Made by a program: the position numbers and the translations under genes. Shown here one piece after another: positions 15,513 through 23,929 of a stretch of DNA of 58,331 nucleotides; position 1 is the first letter of the stretch; every line of letters starts with the position of its first letter. The notes beneath the pieces are model-generated. The model saw only the letters and a program-made list of their open reading frames with translations. It was not told where the DNA came from and made no database searches. The DNA comes from Acidobacteriota bacterium. GTDB lineage: Bacteria > Acidobacteriota > Terriglobia > Terriglobales > Acidobacteriaceae. The DNA is taken from contig JABCYV010000003.1 of NCBI GenBank assembly GCA_013290025.1, positions 1 through 58,331 on the forward strand. The letters run 5' to 3'.

Positions 15513-17345
15513 TCATGCTCGGTCCACGGCGGCAGTTGCCCGCTCGTTTTCGTCCTTGGCTTTCCCAGGAGTTTTAAAATCACGCAGGGAGAGTTCCAGC
15601 CCGCCGAATTCGGGGTGATCGTTCTGACCAACGGTGAAAGCAATGTCGAGCGTATCGCCTGGTAGAAGCTGAGCGTGTTGGAAGCGTTCCGCCATGCGCC
15701 AGCCGAGAGCATCTAAGGTAAGCGATTTGCGCCAATCCGAATTGCCATCGCTCGCCATCCTAGCGGGGGCGAGCTTTAGCTTCACGTGCTTGTCTTTCAG
15801 CACTCGCGGCGGCGCAAGTAGGCGCACTGCCTTGGCGGCGAAAACTGGATCCGGATTTCCCACGCCAAAAGGTTCGAGGCGCTGCAGAATCTGGTGCAAC
15901 TCAGGCGTAACTTGATCGAGCGGGAGTACGTCATCGAAGTTAAGGACCGGTTCGAAATCAGCTAGAGATAGACGGGTCCGGGCATAGTGATCCAACTGGG
16001 CGCGCAAATCTGGCACGCGTGAGGTGAGCAGGCTGAAACCGACAGCATGCGCGTGTCCCCCGAACCGGCTGAACATTTCGGCGCAGGATTCCAGCGCGTC
16101 CAGCAGATGAAAGGCTGGAATGGAGCGGCCGGAGCCGTGAGCTTCGTCGCCGTTGCGAGAGACGATCAACGTAGGCCGGCCGTAGCGTTCGACCACACGT
16201 GTGGCGGTAATGCCGATCACGCCGCGGTGCCAGCCGTCGCCATCGATCACCATGCAGAATGCGTCGCGCAGTTCAGGGTCCTCCTCGATACGCAAGTAGA
16301 TAGCCTCCAGAATTCGCCGCTCTTCCTCCTGGCGATCAGCATTTAGCTGGTCGAGCCGGTTAGCAAGCTCGCGAGCGCGGGCAGGATCCTTCACGCTGAA
16401 CAGTTCGATGACATCGCGGGCCACGTCCATGCGGCCGGCAGCGTTAAGGCGCGGTGCGATGCGAAATCCAATTTCACCAGTAGTGAGCGGACGCCCACCC
16501 ACTTGCGCTACTTCCAGTAGAGCCTTAAGTCCCGGATTTACGGGTGAGCGCAGACCTTCCAGTCCAAGCTTGGCGAAAACGCGATTTTCGCCGGTGAGCG
16601 GCACAGCATCGGCGATGGTGGCGATCGCCACCACCTTCATGAAGGACATCAACAGGCGTGATCGGTCGCCGGACGGGAGCCTTCGCTCCATCAATGCCTG
16701 TGCGAGTTTGAAAGCCACACCGGCGCCGCACAGTGCTTTGCAGGGGTACTCGCAACCAGGCTGATTGGGATTGACCACCGCCAGCGCTATCGGAATACCG
16801 TTCGTCCCGGGCAGATGGTGGTCGGTAACGATTAGGTCAACTCCGAGCCGGCGGGCTGTTTCCGCCGGAGCAAAAGCGCGAATGCCCATGTCAACGCTTA
16901 TGATGAGACGAATGCCGGCGGCCGCCGCTGTCTCTATCACGTCGTCGCGCATGTCGTAACCGTCGCGGATCCGGTGAGGCACGTGGAAATCGGCGGTTCC
17001 GCCGCAAAGCTCAATCGCGGTCTTCAAGATCACAATCGCGGTGGTGCCGTCGACGTCATAATCGCCATAAATCAGAATGGATTCTTTGCGCTCGATAGCT
17101 GCCTCGAGACGATCGATGGCACCACGCACGCCGGTCATCAGATAAGGCGGGTGCAAGTGAGAGAGGGAGGGACGAAGAAATCGTTCTGCGGCTTCGGCAT
17201 CGGTGATGCCGCGCATTATCAGCAGGCGCGCAAGAGCTGCGGTGGTTTGGGCATTAAGATTGGAATGAACCGAAGGGTTGGAACGGAGACCCTCGGCCAG
17301 AGCTTGTACTTGATCAGGATCCGCGGTTTTGGCTACCCACCTCAT
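15513..17345 (-). CDS. recJ: single-stranded-DNA-specific exonuclease RecJ
   Basis: The 610-residue protein has DHH phosphoesterase motifs: LIYGDYDVDGTTA (motif I, about residues 90-102) and LIVTDHHLPG (DHH motif). The DHHA1 part contains GWHRGVIGITATRVVERY, and RFGGHAHAVGFSL follows. The C-terminal OB-like domain is present (LKDKHVKLKL). RecJ degrades single-stranded DNA 5' to 3' in recombination and mismatch/base-excision repair. I chose the ATG at 17345 (MRWVAKTADPDQ) because RecJ proteins usually start close to such a Trp. A GTG at 17396 would add 17 residues rich in Pro. The length is typical. The upstream same-strand gene ends 57 bp away. Confidence 0.94.
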   Translation of the reverse strand: MRWVAKTADPDQVQALAEGLRSNPSVHSNLNAQTTAALARLLIMRGITDAEAAERFLRPSLSHLHPPYLMTGVRGAIDRLEAAIERKESILIYGDYDVDGTTAIVILKTAIELCGGTADFHVPHRIRDGYDMRDDVIETAAAAGIRLIISVDMGIRAFAPAETARRLGVDLIVTDHHLPGTNGIPIALAVVNPNQPGCEYPCKALCGAGVAFKLAQALMERRLPSGDRSRLLMSFMKVVAIATIADAVPLTGENRVFAKLGLEGLRSPVNPGLKALLEVAQVGGRPLTTGEIGFRIAPRLNAAGRMDVARDVIELFSVKDPARARELANRLDQLNADRQEEERRILEAIYLRIEEDPELRDAFCMVIDGDGWHRGVIGITATRVVERYGRPTLIVSRNGDEAHGSGRSIPAFHLLDALESCAEMFSRFGGHAHAVGFSLLTSRVPDLRAQLDHYARTRLSLADFEPVLNFDDVLPLDQVTPELHQILQRLEPFGVGNPDPVFAAKAVRLLAPPRVLKDKHVKLKLAPARMASDGNSDWRKSLTLDALGWRMAERFQHAQLLPGDTLDIAFTVGQNDHPEFGGLELSLRDFKTPGKAKDENERATAAVDRA

Positions 17346-17402
17346 ACCAGGCTCAGGCGGATGTGCAGGAACACCTGCACCTACACAAATGAGCACAGTG
17401 CA

Positions 17403-17939
17403 TTAGTTTTCGTCGTCCTGATCAGGACCGTCGATAGGAATGCCGCCGAAGTCCTCGGTCATTTCGAACAGCCGCTGATAGCGGTCATACCACTCGGTGG
17501 AAGCTTCATAGACCATCATGATGCCCTGGTAAGCGAAGCCGAGCTGGACGAAGCCAGTCTTGCCAATATAAGTGCGCAACCAACGGGCGTCTTCCACATC
17601 TTCGTCGTTGGTGAACTCCGCGCTTCCGATGCGCTCAATCATCTCGTCAAGCTCTTCGCGGCGAAGCAGCCAGGCGTCCATGGTGAGAAAAGGCGCGCCT
17701 GCAGCCTTGGCAAGCTCCACGAAATCTTTCCAACTATCAGGATTGTCTGCGGTCTTCCACATCACGCTCTGCACTTCTTCGTAGTCCACGTAGCCGGGGA
17801 AGCGGCGCATGCCGTGGCCTTCAATGAAGGCGATCATGTCGTCTTTGAGACCCGCCAGATTGTCAGGAGCAGAGGACATGTAAGGGGCTCGTTCAGCATT
17901 GTATGCCTGAATGGACGGGAAATCATTCGCACTCGGCAT
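17403..17939 (-). CDS. conserved-looking hypothetical protein
   Basis: The 178-residue acidic soluble protein has no signal peptide or membrane segment. It is rich in aromatic residues and Asp/Glu (FPGYVDYEEVQSVMWKT, LTMDAWLLRREELDEMIERI, LGFAYQGIMMVYEASTEWYD) and ends in an acidic tail (DGPDQDDEN). The composition and clean start argue for a real gene. I do not recognise the family. It precedes recJ by 57 bp on the same strand and may share a transcript with it. A 324-aa open frame on the other strand overlaps it and recJ and was rejected as a shadow. Confidence 0.7.
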   Translation of the reverse strand: MPSANDFPSIQAYNAERAPYMSSAPDNLAGLKDDMIAFIEGHGMRRFPGYVDYEEVQSVMWKTADNPDSWKDFVELAKAAGAPFLTMDAWLLRREELDEMIERIGSAEFTNDEDVEDARWLRTYIGKTGFVQLGFAYQGIMMVYEASTEWYDRYQRLFEMTEDFGGIPIDGPDQDDEN

Positions 17940-18093
17940 TCAGTTTGACTAACACCGGGTAATTGGCATTTACTACTTGGCCAGTTCCCCTGAGAGACCA
18001 AGCGCAAAGTGCGAACTGCAACTGCTCGATGGCTGAGTGCTGAGGGACGCCATGCTAAACTATTTGTTTCACTCCGGACATCCGACCCGCACC

Positions 18094-18372
18094 ATGCTGC
18101 TTTCGAAAGAATATGTGGGCTATCTGGCCCGCGAAGTCGCTAAAAAATTGATTGCTGGTGAATTCATCGAGACCAAGGCAGCGGCTGCGGTCACAACTAA
18201 AGTACACTCTGCGATGCTCGATGAAATGTCGCTCGAGGACCGCATCAACGACGAGGTGCGCGTCATTCTCGAGGCCTATTCTGAGGAAATGCGCAAGAGC
18301 GGTGCTAACTATCAGGAAATGTTTCGCAAGGTGAAAAGCGAACTGGTGCGCAAATACAAGGCGGTCTTGTGA
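18094..18372 (+). CDS. DUF507 family protein, first of a tandem pair
   Basis: The 92-residue protein starts at ATG 18094 (MLLSKEYVGYLAREVAKKLI); an upstream in-frame start at 18037 gives an unlikely leader. It is helical and highly charged and ends with MFRKVKSELVRKYKAVL. The pattern (S-K-E-Y-V-G-Y-L at the front, a central LEDRINDEVRVILEAY, a Lys-rich end) is that of DUF507, a family of unknown function. Its stop overlaps the GTG start of the next gene (GTGA at 18369-18372), so the two are translationally coupled and probably made in fixed ratio. This suggests that they form a heteromer. Confidence 0.8.
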   Translation: MLLSKEYVGYLAREVAKKLIAGEFIETKAAAAVTTKVHSAMLDEMSLEDRINDEVRVILEAYSEEMRKSGANYQEMFRKVKSELVRKYKAVL

Positions 18373-18644
18373 GAGTCAGCCGCGATAAAATCAACAAAGT
18401 GGCCCACGTAGTCACTGACGCGCTGGCTGAGATGGACGAAGTGGATTTTGTCGAGGACCGCAACACCATCCGCTTGGAAGTGCGGAAGATTCTCGAAGAG
18501 CTGCTCAATCAGGAAGAGAAAATCGACCAGGCGGCTCGCCACAAGATCGAGAATCAGAAGCGCACCATCCTTGAAGGCAGCCAGGAGTGGGACATCCTGT
18601 ACCGCAAGTACTACAACGAAGAAGTAAAGAAGCTCGGAGTCTAG
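18369..18644 (+). CDS. DUF507 family protein, second of a tandem pair
   Basis: The 91-residue protein starts at a GTG overlapping the stop of the preceding gene by four bases. The sequence MRVSRDKINKVAHVVTDALA, then RLEVRKILEELLNQEEKIDQ, and the ending SQEWDILYRKYYNEEVKKLG match the same DUF507 pattern as its neighbour but are clearly diverged, so the pair is an old duplication. It is helical, soluble and charged. The function is unknown. The REP-flanked GIY-YIG cassette begins about 70 bp after its stop. Confidence 0.8.
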   Translation: MRVSRDKINKVAHVVTDALAEMDEVDFVEDRNTIRLEVRKILEELLNQEEKIDQAARHKIENQKRTILEGSQEWDILYRKYYNEEVKKLGV

Positions 18645-18714
18645 TCCCGAGCCGAAAAGAATGCCCTGCTCTGGGAAGCAATTGTACCGGTTCACACACT
18701 TGTTCGTCCCACCT

Positions 18715-18773
18715 GTCATCCTGAGCGAGGCTTGCTGTTCGCCACGCGAACGGCGAGCTGAGTCGAAGGACCT
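18715..18773 (+). repeat. REP-like repeat, left end of the GIY-YIG cassette
   Basis: It runs from GTCATCCTGAGCG (18715-18727) to GTCGAAGGACCT (18762-18773). Its internal stem is GTTCGC (18737-18742), CAC loop, GCGAAC (18746-18751). The minus-strand stop codon of the GIY-YIG gene (18716-18718) falls inside its outer end. Compared with the copy at 1957-2014, the ends are conserved and the stem differs completely. Confidence 0.88.
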
Positions 18774-19072
18774 GCATTTTCGTACCAGCCTTCGCTCAAG
18801 TCGAGCCAGGTGGGATTCTGGGATTTGATAAGCACAATTTTCTTTGCACGAATCCAGCCCTTGAGTTGCTTCTCGCGAAGTATGGCCTTTCCCACGTCAT
18901 CGAAACTTTCGTAGTAGACGAGACGGTCAATTTTGTATTGCGCCGTGAAGCCACTAAAACTGTGGTTCTTATGCTGCCAAACCCTCCTGTGAAGATTACT
19001 GGTCACTCCGATGTAGAAATTCAGAGATCGACTGGCTAGGATGTAGATGGCATAGGTTTTTCTATCGCGCAT
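18716..19072 (-). CDS. GIY-YIG nuclease superfamily protein
   Basis: The 118-residue protein starts at ATG 19072 (MRDRKTYAIYILASRSLNFY). The first motif is YAIYIL and the second is FYIGVTSNLHRRVWQHK, with the family Arg (RR) and a downstream Glu (REKQLKGW). This is the UvrC/YhbQ-like single-domain GIY-YIG fold, whose members cut or bind DNA. The ORF can be extended upstream to 19195, but that part only translates the flanking repeat (PERSSAFAREGATQSKD), so I reject it. The last 20 or so residues (GPSTQLAVRVANSKPRSG) are encoded by the other flanking repeat, which also supplies the stop. The gene is therefore built into the repeat pair. Confidence 0.85.
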   Translation of the reverse strand: MRDRKTYAIYILASRSLNFYIGVTSNLHRRVWQHKNHSFSGFTAQYKIDRLVYYESFDDVGKAILREKQLKGWIRAKKIVLIKSQNPTWLDLSEGWYENAGPSTQLAVRVANSKPRSG

Positions 19073-19082
19073 ATAGAAATAC

Positions 19083-19140
19083 AGGTCCTTCGACTGCGTA
19101 GCACCTTCGCGAGCGAAGGCGCTACTGCGCTCAGGATGAC
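19083..19140 (-). repeat. REP-like repeat, right end of the GIY-YIG cassette, inverted
   Basis: On the plus strand it reads AGGTCCTTCGAC (19083-19094) to CGCTCAGGATGAC (19128-19140), the reverse complement of the other copies' ends. The internal stem is GTAGCACCTTCGC (19098-19110), a GA loop, then GCGAAGGCGCTAC (19113-19125), 13 bp with one mismatch. It lies 11 bp upstream of the GIY-YIG start codon. Confidence 0.88.
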
Positions 19141-19212
19141 AAGGAGAGAAAGTTTTGGCGGTGCCGGGAATCACCAATTGCAGTGATATACGCACACTTG
19201 TCCGGAAGGAAA

Positions 19213-20301
19213 ATGGTTCAGACCGGTGAAATCACGGCAGTGATAAAACAGGCGGCTTACGATGCAGAGTTTGACCTGGTGGGCATCGCGCCGGTGCGCG
19301 ATTTCTCTGAGCTGGACCACTTTCCGAAATGGATCACTGATGGCTATGCCGGCGAGATGAAATACATGGAAGCAAAAGACGAAGCCGGACGCCTAAAGCG
19401 CGCATCCCTTCGATCGGCGATCCCGTGGGCCCGCAGCGTGATCGTTTGCGCGATCAACTACAACACGGCGCAGCCGTACTCAACCCAGACGACTGATCCA
19501 GAAAAGGGATGGATTTCCCGCTACGCGTGGGGCCAGGAGGATTATCACGACGCAGTGATGAAAAGGCTGCGCAAGGTCGAGGACCGCTTGCAGCAATCAT
19601 TCATGACAAGTGAGAGGCCAGCGCTGCAAACCCGACGCTACGTCGATACGGGCCCATTGGTCGAACGTGTATATGCGAAGTATGCGGGCGTGGGATGGAT
19701 CGGAAAGAATACCTGCATCTTGAACCAAAAGTTGGGATCATGGCTGTTTCTGGGTGTGATCTTGACTTCGCTCGAACTCGAGCCGGACTTCCCTGCACCC
19801 GACCGCTGTGGAAGCTGCACCCGCTGCATCGACGCTTGCCCGACGCATGCGCTGGTCGCACCTTATCAACTTGATTCCAACAAATGCATTTCCTATTTGA
19901 CCATCGAGAAGCGCGGCTCGATTGCCGAGGAAATGCGAGTCGGCATGGGCAGACACGTTTTCGGTTGTGATATCTGCCAGGACGTTTGTCCGTGGAACCG
20001 GAAATCTCCGGTGACGAGCGCCTCAGAATTTCAACCTCGCAAAGGACTGGTGAATCCTGCGCTCGAATGGCTGGCCGAGATGACGGCCGAGGAGTTCCGG
20101 GAAACGTTCCGTGCCTCTCCGATACGCCGCACCAAGCACGCTGGCCTGAGAAGGAACGCGGCGCTCGCGATGGGTAATAGCGGTGACCAGCGGTTCTTGC
20201 CTGTGCTTGAAAAGTTGGCGGCCGATGAGGATCTGATAGTCGCCGAAGCTGCGCGGTGGGCGGCGCAGCAATTGCAAGAGACTTCGCGGCCCGAGGGATA
20301 A
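19213..20301 (+). CDS. queG: epoxyqueuosine reductase QueG
   Basis: The 362-residue protein starts at ATG 19213 after GGAAGGAAA, a good Shine-Dalgarno; an in-frame start at 19183 lies upstream of that site. The N-terminal cobalamin-binding region contains RYVDTGPLVERVYAKYAGVG, including the conserved Asp of the family active site. Two [4Fe-4S] clusters are evident: CGSCTRCIDACPTHAL and CDICQDVCPWNRK. A C-terminal HEAT-like helical part (KHAGLRRNAALAMGN) follows. QueG makes the last step of queuosine synthesis in tRNA, reducing epoxyqueuosine to queuosine with B12 and iron-sulfur clusters. No other queuosine gene is in the window. Confidence 0.95.
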   Translation: MVQTGEITAVIKQAAYDAEFDLVGIAPVRDFSELDHFPKWITDGYAGEMKYMEAKDEAGRLKRASLRSAIPWARSVIVCAINYNTAQPYSTQTTDPEKGWISRYAWGQEDYHDAVMKRLRKVEDRLQQSFMTSERPALQTRRYVDTGPLVERVYAKYAGVGWIGKNTCILNQKLGSWLFLGVILTSLELEPDFPAPDRCGSCTRCIDACPTHALVAPYQLDSNKCISYLTIEKRGSIAEEMRVGMGRHVFGCDICQDVCPWNRKSPVTSASEFQPRKGLVNPALEWLAEMTAEEFRETFRASPIRRTKHAGLRRNAALAMGNSGDQRFLPVLEKLAADEDLIVAEAARWAAQQLQETSRPEG

Positions 20302-20359
20302 AACCCGCTTCGCGCCCGTGGTAGCATCGTTTCAGAAATTCCGGCTCAAACAACAAACC

Positions 20360-22348
20360 ATGCCAGCTTTTTGCGCTCTCCCGCCACGCCTTTTAACTGC
20401 CGCTTTGCTGGCCATAGCGGTTTTCGTCCATCCTGCTCATGCAGCAGAAAAGGAGCCGCAGTGGATTCGCCTTAACTCTGGCCACTTCTCCGTGCTTACT
20501 GACGCAGGCGAGAAGAAAGGCCGCGAAGTGATTGTGCGCTTTGAGCAGATGCGCGCCGTTTTTGCCCAACTTCTGATGAAGACCCGCGTGAACATGTCAG
20601 AGCCGCTGGAGATCATCGGTCTTAAGGGGGACAAGGAATTCGCGCAGGTTGCGCCCATCCGTCAGGGCCAACTCGTGAACAAACCTTCATTTTTTCTGCC
20701 GGGCGAGGATCGCACTTATATCGTCCTCAATCTCTTCGAGGACGAAAGCTGGCGCGCGATTTCTCATGAATTTGCCCACTGGTTATTGAACTACAACTAT
20801 CCGCCGACGCCGGGCTGGTTCGATGAAGGCTTTGCGGAATACTTTTCCAGCCTTGAGTTAGACAACAAACAGGCGCGTATGGGCGGTGATCCCGAACTAA
20901 AGTTATCGTGGGAAAAGGACCTGGTGGGCAATCAGCGTGAGATCCTCAATCCGCCTAGGTCGCTAACTGATCTTCTCGGCGGACCGGTGTGGCTCGCCAT
21001 GCCGGATCTATTCACCATGAAGCACGATGTTTCCGCCTACCAGGAGGGCACGCATCATACATTGTTCTATGCTCAGTCCTGGATCGTCGTGCACTATCTG
21101 CTCAACAAGAACAAGCTGCCTGAGACGGGAAAATATTTCGACCTGGTGCAGAACCAGAAACTACCGGTAGAAGAAGCGGTCCAACAGGCCTACGGTATGA
21201 GCGTGGCGCAGTTTGAACAGGCGGTGAAGGACTATTTCCACTCCCTTGCGCCTCTGTTCTTGGCGCAAGATGCGGCCAAATTGCGCGATACGATTGACCC
21301 TGGAGGACAGATGTATCAACTTTCCGCCACGGTCAGTTCCGACGATGTCGGAAGCAGCGTGGTCCCGGTTACTCCTCCCGAGGCGGCAGCGCTGCAGGCG
21401 GAAATGGCAGTGCGCCTGCCCGAGCATCGTGAGCAGGCGGTCAAGGAGTTGAACGCGATCGTTAACCAGCCAAAGCTGGAAAATGCGATCGCGCATCGTG
21501 CGCTGGCCTGGACACACCTGCAGAAGAAAGAATTCGAACCGGCTACTGAAGAACTGACCAGGGCGTCTGAACTTGATCCGCGGGATCCATGGGTGCGCTA
21601 CTACCTGGCGCTGGTTAAGTATCATGCCGCTCAGTCCAGCGGGCGGGAGGTTCATGGGCTTTCCAACATGATCCAGGATTTGCGGGCGGTGCTCGACTGG
21701 AATCCAAATTTTGCCGAGGCCTACAACATGCTCGCTATAGCACGATTGGAAGGCGGTGGAGTCAACTCTGCAATGGGATCGATACGGCAGGCGATCCAAC
21801 TTAGCCCGCGTAATGAAAATTATCTGCTGAACCTGGCGCAGATTGAGATGGCCGGAAAGAAGTGGGACGACGCGACGGCGCTGCTCGAACGCCTCAAGGG
21901 CAGCCAGAATCCGCAAATCGCTCGGGTCGCGCGGAAAAATCTGAATGACCTGCCAACCTTGAAAAAGTATGGTCTGCTTCCCCAGGCCGAGGCCACGCCG
22001 CAAGTGGCGGAAACAAAGCCGGCGGCAGCCGCGCAGAATCCCGAAGCAGAAGATGACTCGGCTCAGGAACATCCGGCGGCCGCTCCGGTTGAATCACTGC
22101 CAGACCAACGGAAAGTGCAATTTCTGAAAGGAAAACTGCTGAAGGTAGATTGCGCACAAACGCCTGCGGCCATTCTGACCGTCGCCGCGGGGTCGAAAAT
22201 CTTGAAACTCCGTGCGGAGAATTTCAAGGTCCTTACGCTGATCGGCGCCGAAGCGTTTTCCTGTGATTGGAAGAACCGCCCGGTATCAGTCAATTACAAG
22301 GCCGGGGGCAAAGCGGATGGTGATCTGGTATCGCTGGAGGTGCAGTAG
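20360..22348 (+). CDS. secreted gluzincin-like metalloprotease with TPR region
   Basis: The 662-residue protein starts at ATG 20360 with a signal peptide (MPAFCALPPRLLTAALLAIA, cleavage after HAA). A zinc-peptidase core is visible at about residues 130-165: ISHEFAHWLLNYN (HExxH) followed by the third-ligand segment WFDEGFAEYFSSLE, as in DUF1570 / peptidase MA-like proteins. TPR-like helices follow (ALAWTHLQKKEFEPATEEL, FAEAYNMLAIARLEGGGVNS, NYLLNLAQIEMAGKKWDDA; about residues 360-540). Then come an Ala/Pro/Glu-rich linker and a small beta domain. It probably acts in the periplasm or on the cell surface on unknown substrates. It follows queG by 58 bp on the same strand and is followed by the terminator facing cspA. 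Confidence 0.82.
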   Translation: MPAFCALPPRLLTAALLAIAVFVHPAHAAEKEPQWIRLNSGHFSVLTDAGEKKGREVIVRFEQMRAVFAQLLMKTRVNMSEPLEIIGLKGDKEFAQVAPIRQGQLVNKPSFFLPGEDRTYIVLNLFEDESWRAISHEFAHWLLNYNYPPTPGWFDEGFAEYFSSLELDNKQARMGGDPELKLSWEKDLVGNQREILNPPRSLTDLLGGPVWLAMPDLFTMKHDVSAYQEGTHHTLFYAQSWIVVHYLLNKNKLPETGKYFDLVQNQKLPVEEAVQQAYGMSVAQFEQAVKDYFHSLAPLFLAQDAAKLRDTIDPGGQMYQLSATVSSDDVGSSVVPVTPPEAAALQAEMAVRLPEHREQAVKELNAIVNQPKLENAIAHRALAWTHLQKKEFEPATEELTRASELDPRDPWVRYYLALVKYHAAQSSGREVHGLSNMIQDLRAVLDWNPNFAEAYNMLAIARLEGGGVNSAMGSIRQAIQLSPRNENYLLNLAQIEMAGKKWDDATALLERLKGSQNPQIARVARKNLNDLPTLKKYGLLPQAEATPQVAETKPAAAAQNPEAEDDSAQEHPAAAPVESLPDQRKVQFLKGKLLKVDCAQTPAAILTVAAGSKILKLRAENFKVLTLIGAEAFSCDWKNRPVSVNYKAGGKADGDLVSLEVQ

Positions 22349-22355
22349 CTTACCC

Positions 22356-22388
22356 AAATAAAAACCCCCTCAGGGGAAGCTGAGAGGG
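22356..22388 (-). terminator. intrinsic terminator of cspA
   Basis: On the minus strand CCCTCTCAG (plus-strand 22388-22380) pairs with CTGAGGGGG (22373-22365) through one G-U pair around a short loop. TTTTTATTT (22364-22356) follows. This is a good rho-independent terminator 25 bp after the cspA stop. It lies between converging genes, but the strong T-run serves the minus strand. Confidence 0.8.
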
Positions 22389-22412
22389 TGCCAGTGGTTG
22401 GATTCGGGGCTT

Positions 22413-22616
22413 TTATGCGCGGACGACGTTGGCTGCCTGGAAGCCTTTCGGCCCCTTCAGCAGATCAAATTCAACCGTTTCGCCCTCGTTCAGCGTGCGG
22501 TAGCCGTTCTCCTGGATGGCGGAGAAATGGACAAAAACATCTTCCCCCGTAGAGCGCTGGATGAAACCGTAACCCTTCGCCCCGTTGAACCACTTTACTG
22601 TGCCCTTCTCTCTCAC
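22413..22616 (-). CDS. cspA: cold-shock protein, CspA family
   Basis: The 67-residue single cold-shock domain has RNP1 KGYGFIQR and RNP2 DVFVHFSAI, and the core [14 protein letters not shown] and [21 protein letters not shown]. It binds single-stranded RNA/DNA as a chaperone, either constitutively or upon cold shock. The start is a GTG at 22616 with AAGGAG about 8 bp upstream. A 416-bp region without a gene lies upstream, compatible with the long leader that regulates many csp genes, although no cold box was identified. A clear terminator follows. Confidence 0.95.
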   Translation of the reverse strand: MREKGTVKWFNGAKGYGFIQRSTGEDVFVHFSAIQENGYRTLNEGETVEFDLLKGPKGFQAANVVRA

Positions 22617-23032
22617 AAAGCACTCCTTTCGCTTCTACTTTTTCTATTCATTTAAACTCCCTCGCCCTTCGTGAAGCGCATGCTTCGTACCACCCCCTCA
22701 AAGGACGCGGAAGCACAACCAATTGAAGTTCTGGGCTGCTGAAGGCGTGCTCGCAAGAAAGGCCCCGGAGATCGGCGTCGCTGCGAAGCGGCGACGTCGA
22801 GCTTGGAGTCCATCGGGTTGCGCGAGTTCGACCGCGAGACACAAAACATCGACCCAAAACTTTTGACGCTGCTGTGCCCTGAACTTGGGCAATGAGCAGA
22901 AGATAATATTCAGGAACGTGGTTTCTGGCAAGAAAAGAAATCAGGGAGTGAAACGTTTTTGCTAAGCGGTTTGGCCGCAGTCAGGCGGCGAGCGCTCGGC
23001 GGGCGCGGAAGGAGCCGCAAGCCTCTGATAAG
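22617..23032. other. intergenic region between divergent cspA and the yihY-like gene
   Basis: About 416 bp. The open frames here are short and Arg/Ser-rich and do not look real. It holds the cspA Shine-Dalgarno and presumably both promoters. An imperfect stem (GTCGC near 22777 with GCGAC near 22791) is the only structure seen. A long cspA leader is possible but not demonstrated. Confidence 0.4.
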
Positions 23033-23929
23033 ATGGAAAAAATGGAGAAAATTGACCTCCAGTCACATTCCTCAACCTCGCCTTCCTCGGCCAAGCGCGT
23101 AGACCCCACCGACGCTGGGCGTGATTCCGGTGTACTCGCCTCTACGGTGAAATATTTGTTGCGTACAGAGGTCCACACCTTTGCGTTTTCGGTTGCGGCC
23201 AACGCCATCCTGTCGTTTTTTCCTTTCGTGCTGTTATTAATGACGCTGATTCGCCGCGTTCTCCACTCGCGCGTAATGTACGATGTCGTGGTTCAACTAC
23301 TGCGCGATTTTCTTCCCGCAGGACAGGACTTCGTCATCCGCAATCTGAACGCCTTGGTGGGCGCGCGAAATCGGGCGCAGCTGGTCTCACTATTGATTCT
23401 TCTCGTGACCTCGACGGGGGTATTTATGCCGCTTGAGGTCGCGCTAAATCGCATCTGGCATTTTCCCGAAAATCGATCTTATTTGGGCAACCAGCTCATC
23501 TCGCTGGGCCTGGCCTTTGGTTGCGGTGTGCTGGCCCTGCTCTCGATTGCGCTAACCGCCGAAAATGTTGCGTGGCTGCAATCGGCCTTTCATGGTCATG
23601 GCATTTTTGTGGTGCGGCTGGCGGGCTTTATTATGATGAAGATTTTTGCCATCGCCGCCAGCATTGCCATCTTCTTTTTGATCTACTGGGTGCTGCCAAA
23701 TGGCAAGGTTCCGGCGCGGGCCGTGTTACCCACAGCTGTGGTCATGGGATTATTGTCAGAGACACTCAAATACGCCTACATTCTGGCTCTGCCTCGACTG
23801 AATTTTCAGGAAGTTTACGGTCCGTTCGCTTTGTCGGTAAGCCTGATGTTCTGGGCTTTCCTCTCCGGACTCCTGCTGCTGACGGGCGCCCATTTGTCGG
23901 CGGGGCGGCAACGCCGACGCCGAATTTGA
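23033..23929 (+). CDS. YihY/BrkB-family inner-membrane protein
   Basis: The 298-residue protein has a charged cytosolic N-terminus (about 50 residues), then six hydrophobic segments. The family pattern is visible: FAFSVAANAILSFFPFVLLL at the first helix, LEVALNRIWHFPENRSYLGN in the middle, and KYAYILALPRLNFQEVYGPF before the last helices. These proteins (often misnamed ribonuclease BN) are inner-membrane proteins of uncertain transport or envelope function. Two start codons (ATG 23033 and 23042) are possible and neither has a strong ribosome binding site. It stands alone, divergent from cspA. Confidence 0.85.
   Translation: MEKMEKIDLQSHSSTSPSSAKRVDPTDAGRDSGVLASTVKYLLRTEVHTFAFSVAANAILSFFPFVLLLMTLIRRVLHSRVMYDVVVQLLRDFLPAGQDFVIRNLNALVGARNRAQLVSLLILLVTSTGVFMPLEVALNRIWHFPENRSYLGNQLISLGLAFGCGVLALLSIALTAENVAWLQSAFHGHGIFVVRLAGFIMMKIFAIAASIAIFFLIYWVLPNGKVPARAVLPTAVVMGLLSETLKYAYILALPRLNFQEVYGPFALSVSLMFWAFLSGLLLLTGAHLSAGRQRRRRI

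Larger units (their letters stand above)
18715..19140 (-). mobile_element. REP-like repeat / GIY-YIG cassette
   Basis: A 426-bp unit bounded by two inverted copies of the same repeat: 18715-18773 with GTCATCCTGAGCG outermost, and 19083-19140 ending in CGCTCAGGATGAC. Between them lies a single GIY-YIG gene that starts 11 bp inside one repeat and takes its stop codon from the other. Inverted ends plus one nuclease gene suggest a small mobile or formerly mobile element, analogous in layout to REP elements with RAYT transposases. No target-site duplication could be assigned by eye. Mobility is inference. Confidence 0.55.

Noticed and set aside
16974-17948. Long plus-strand open frame (324 codons) opposite recJ and the 17403 gene
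   Set aside because: It covers two credible minus-strand genes, its translation shows no domain, and long antisense frames are expected in GC-rich DNA.
19073-19195. Longer N-terminus for the GIY-YIG protein
   Set aside because: The added residues only translate the flanking REP-like repeat.
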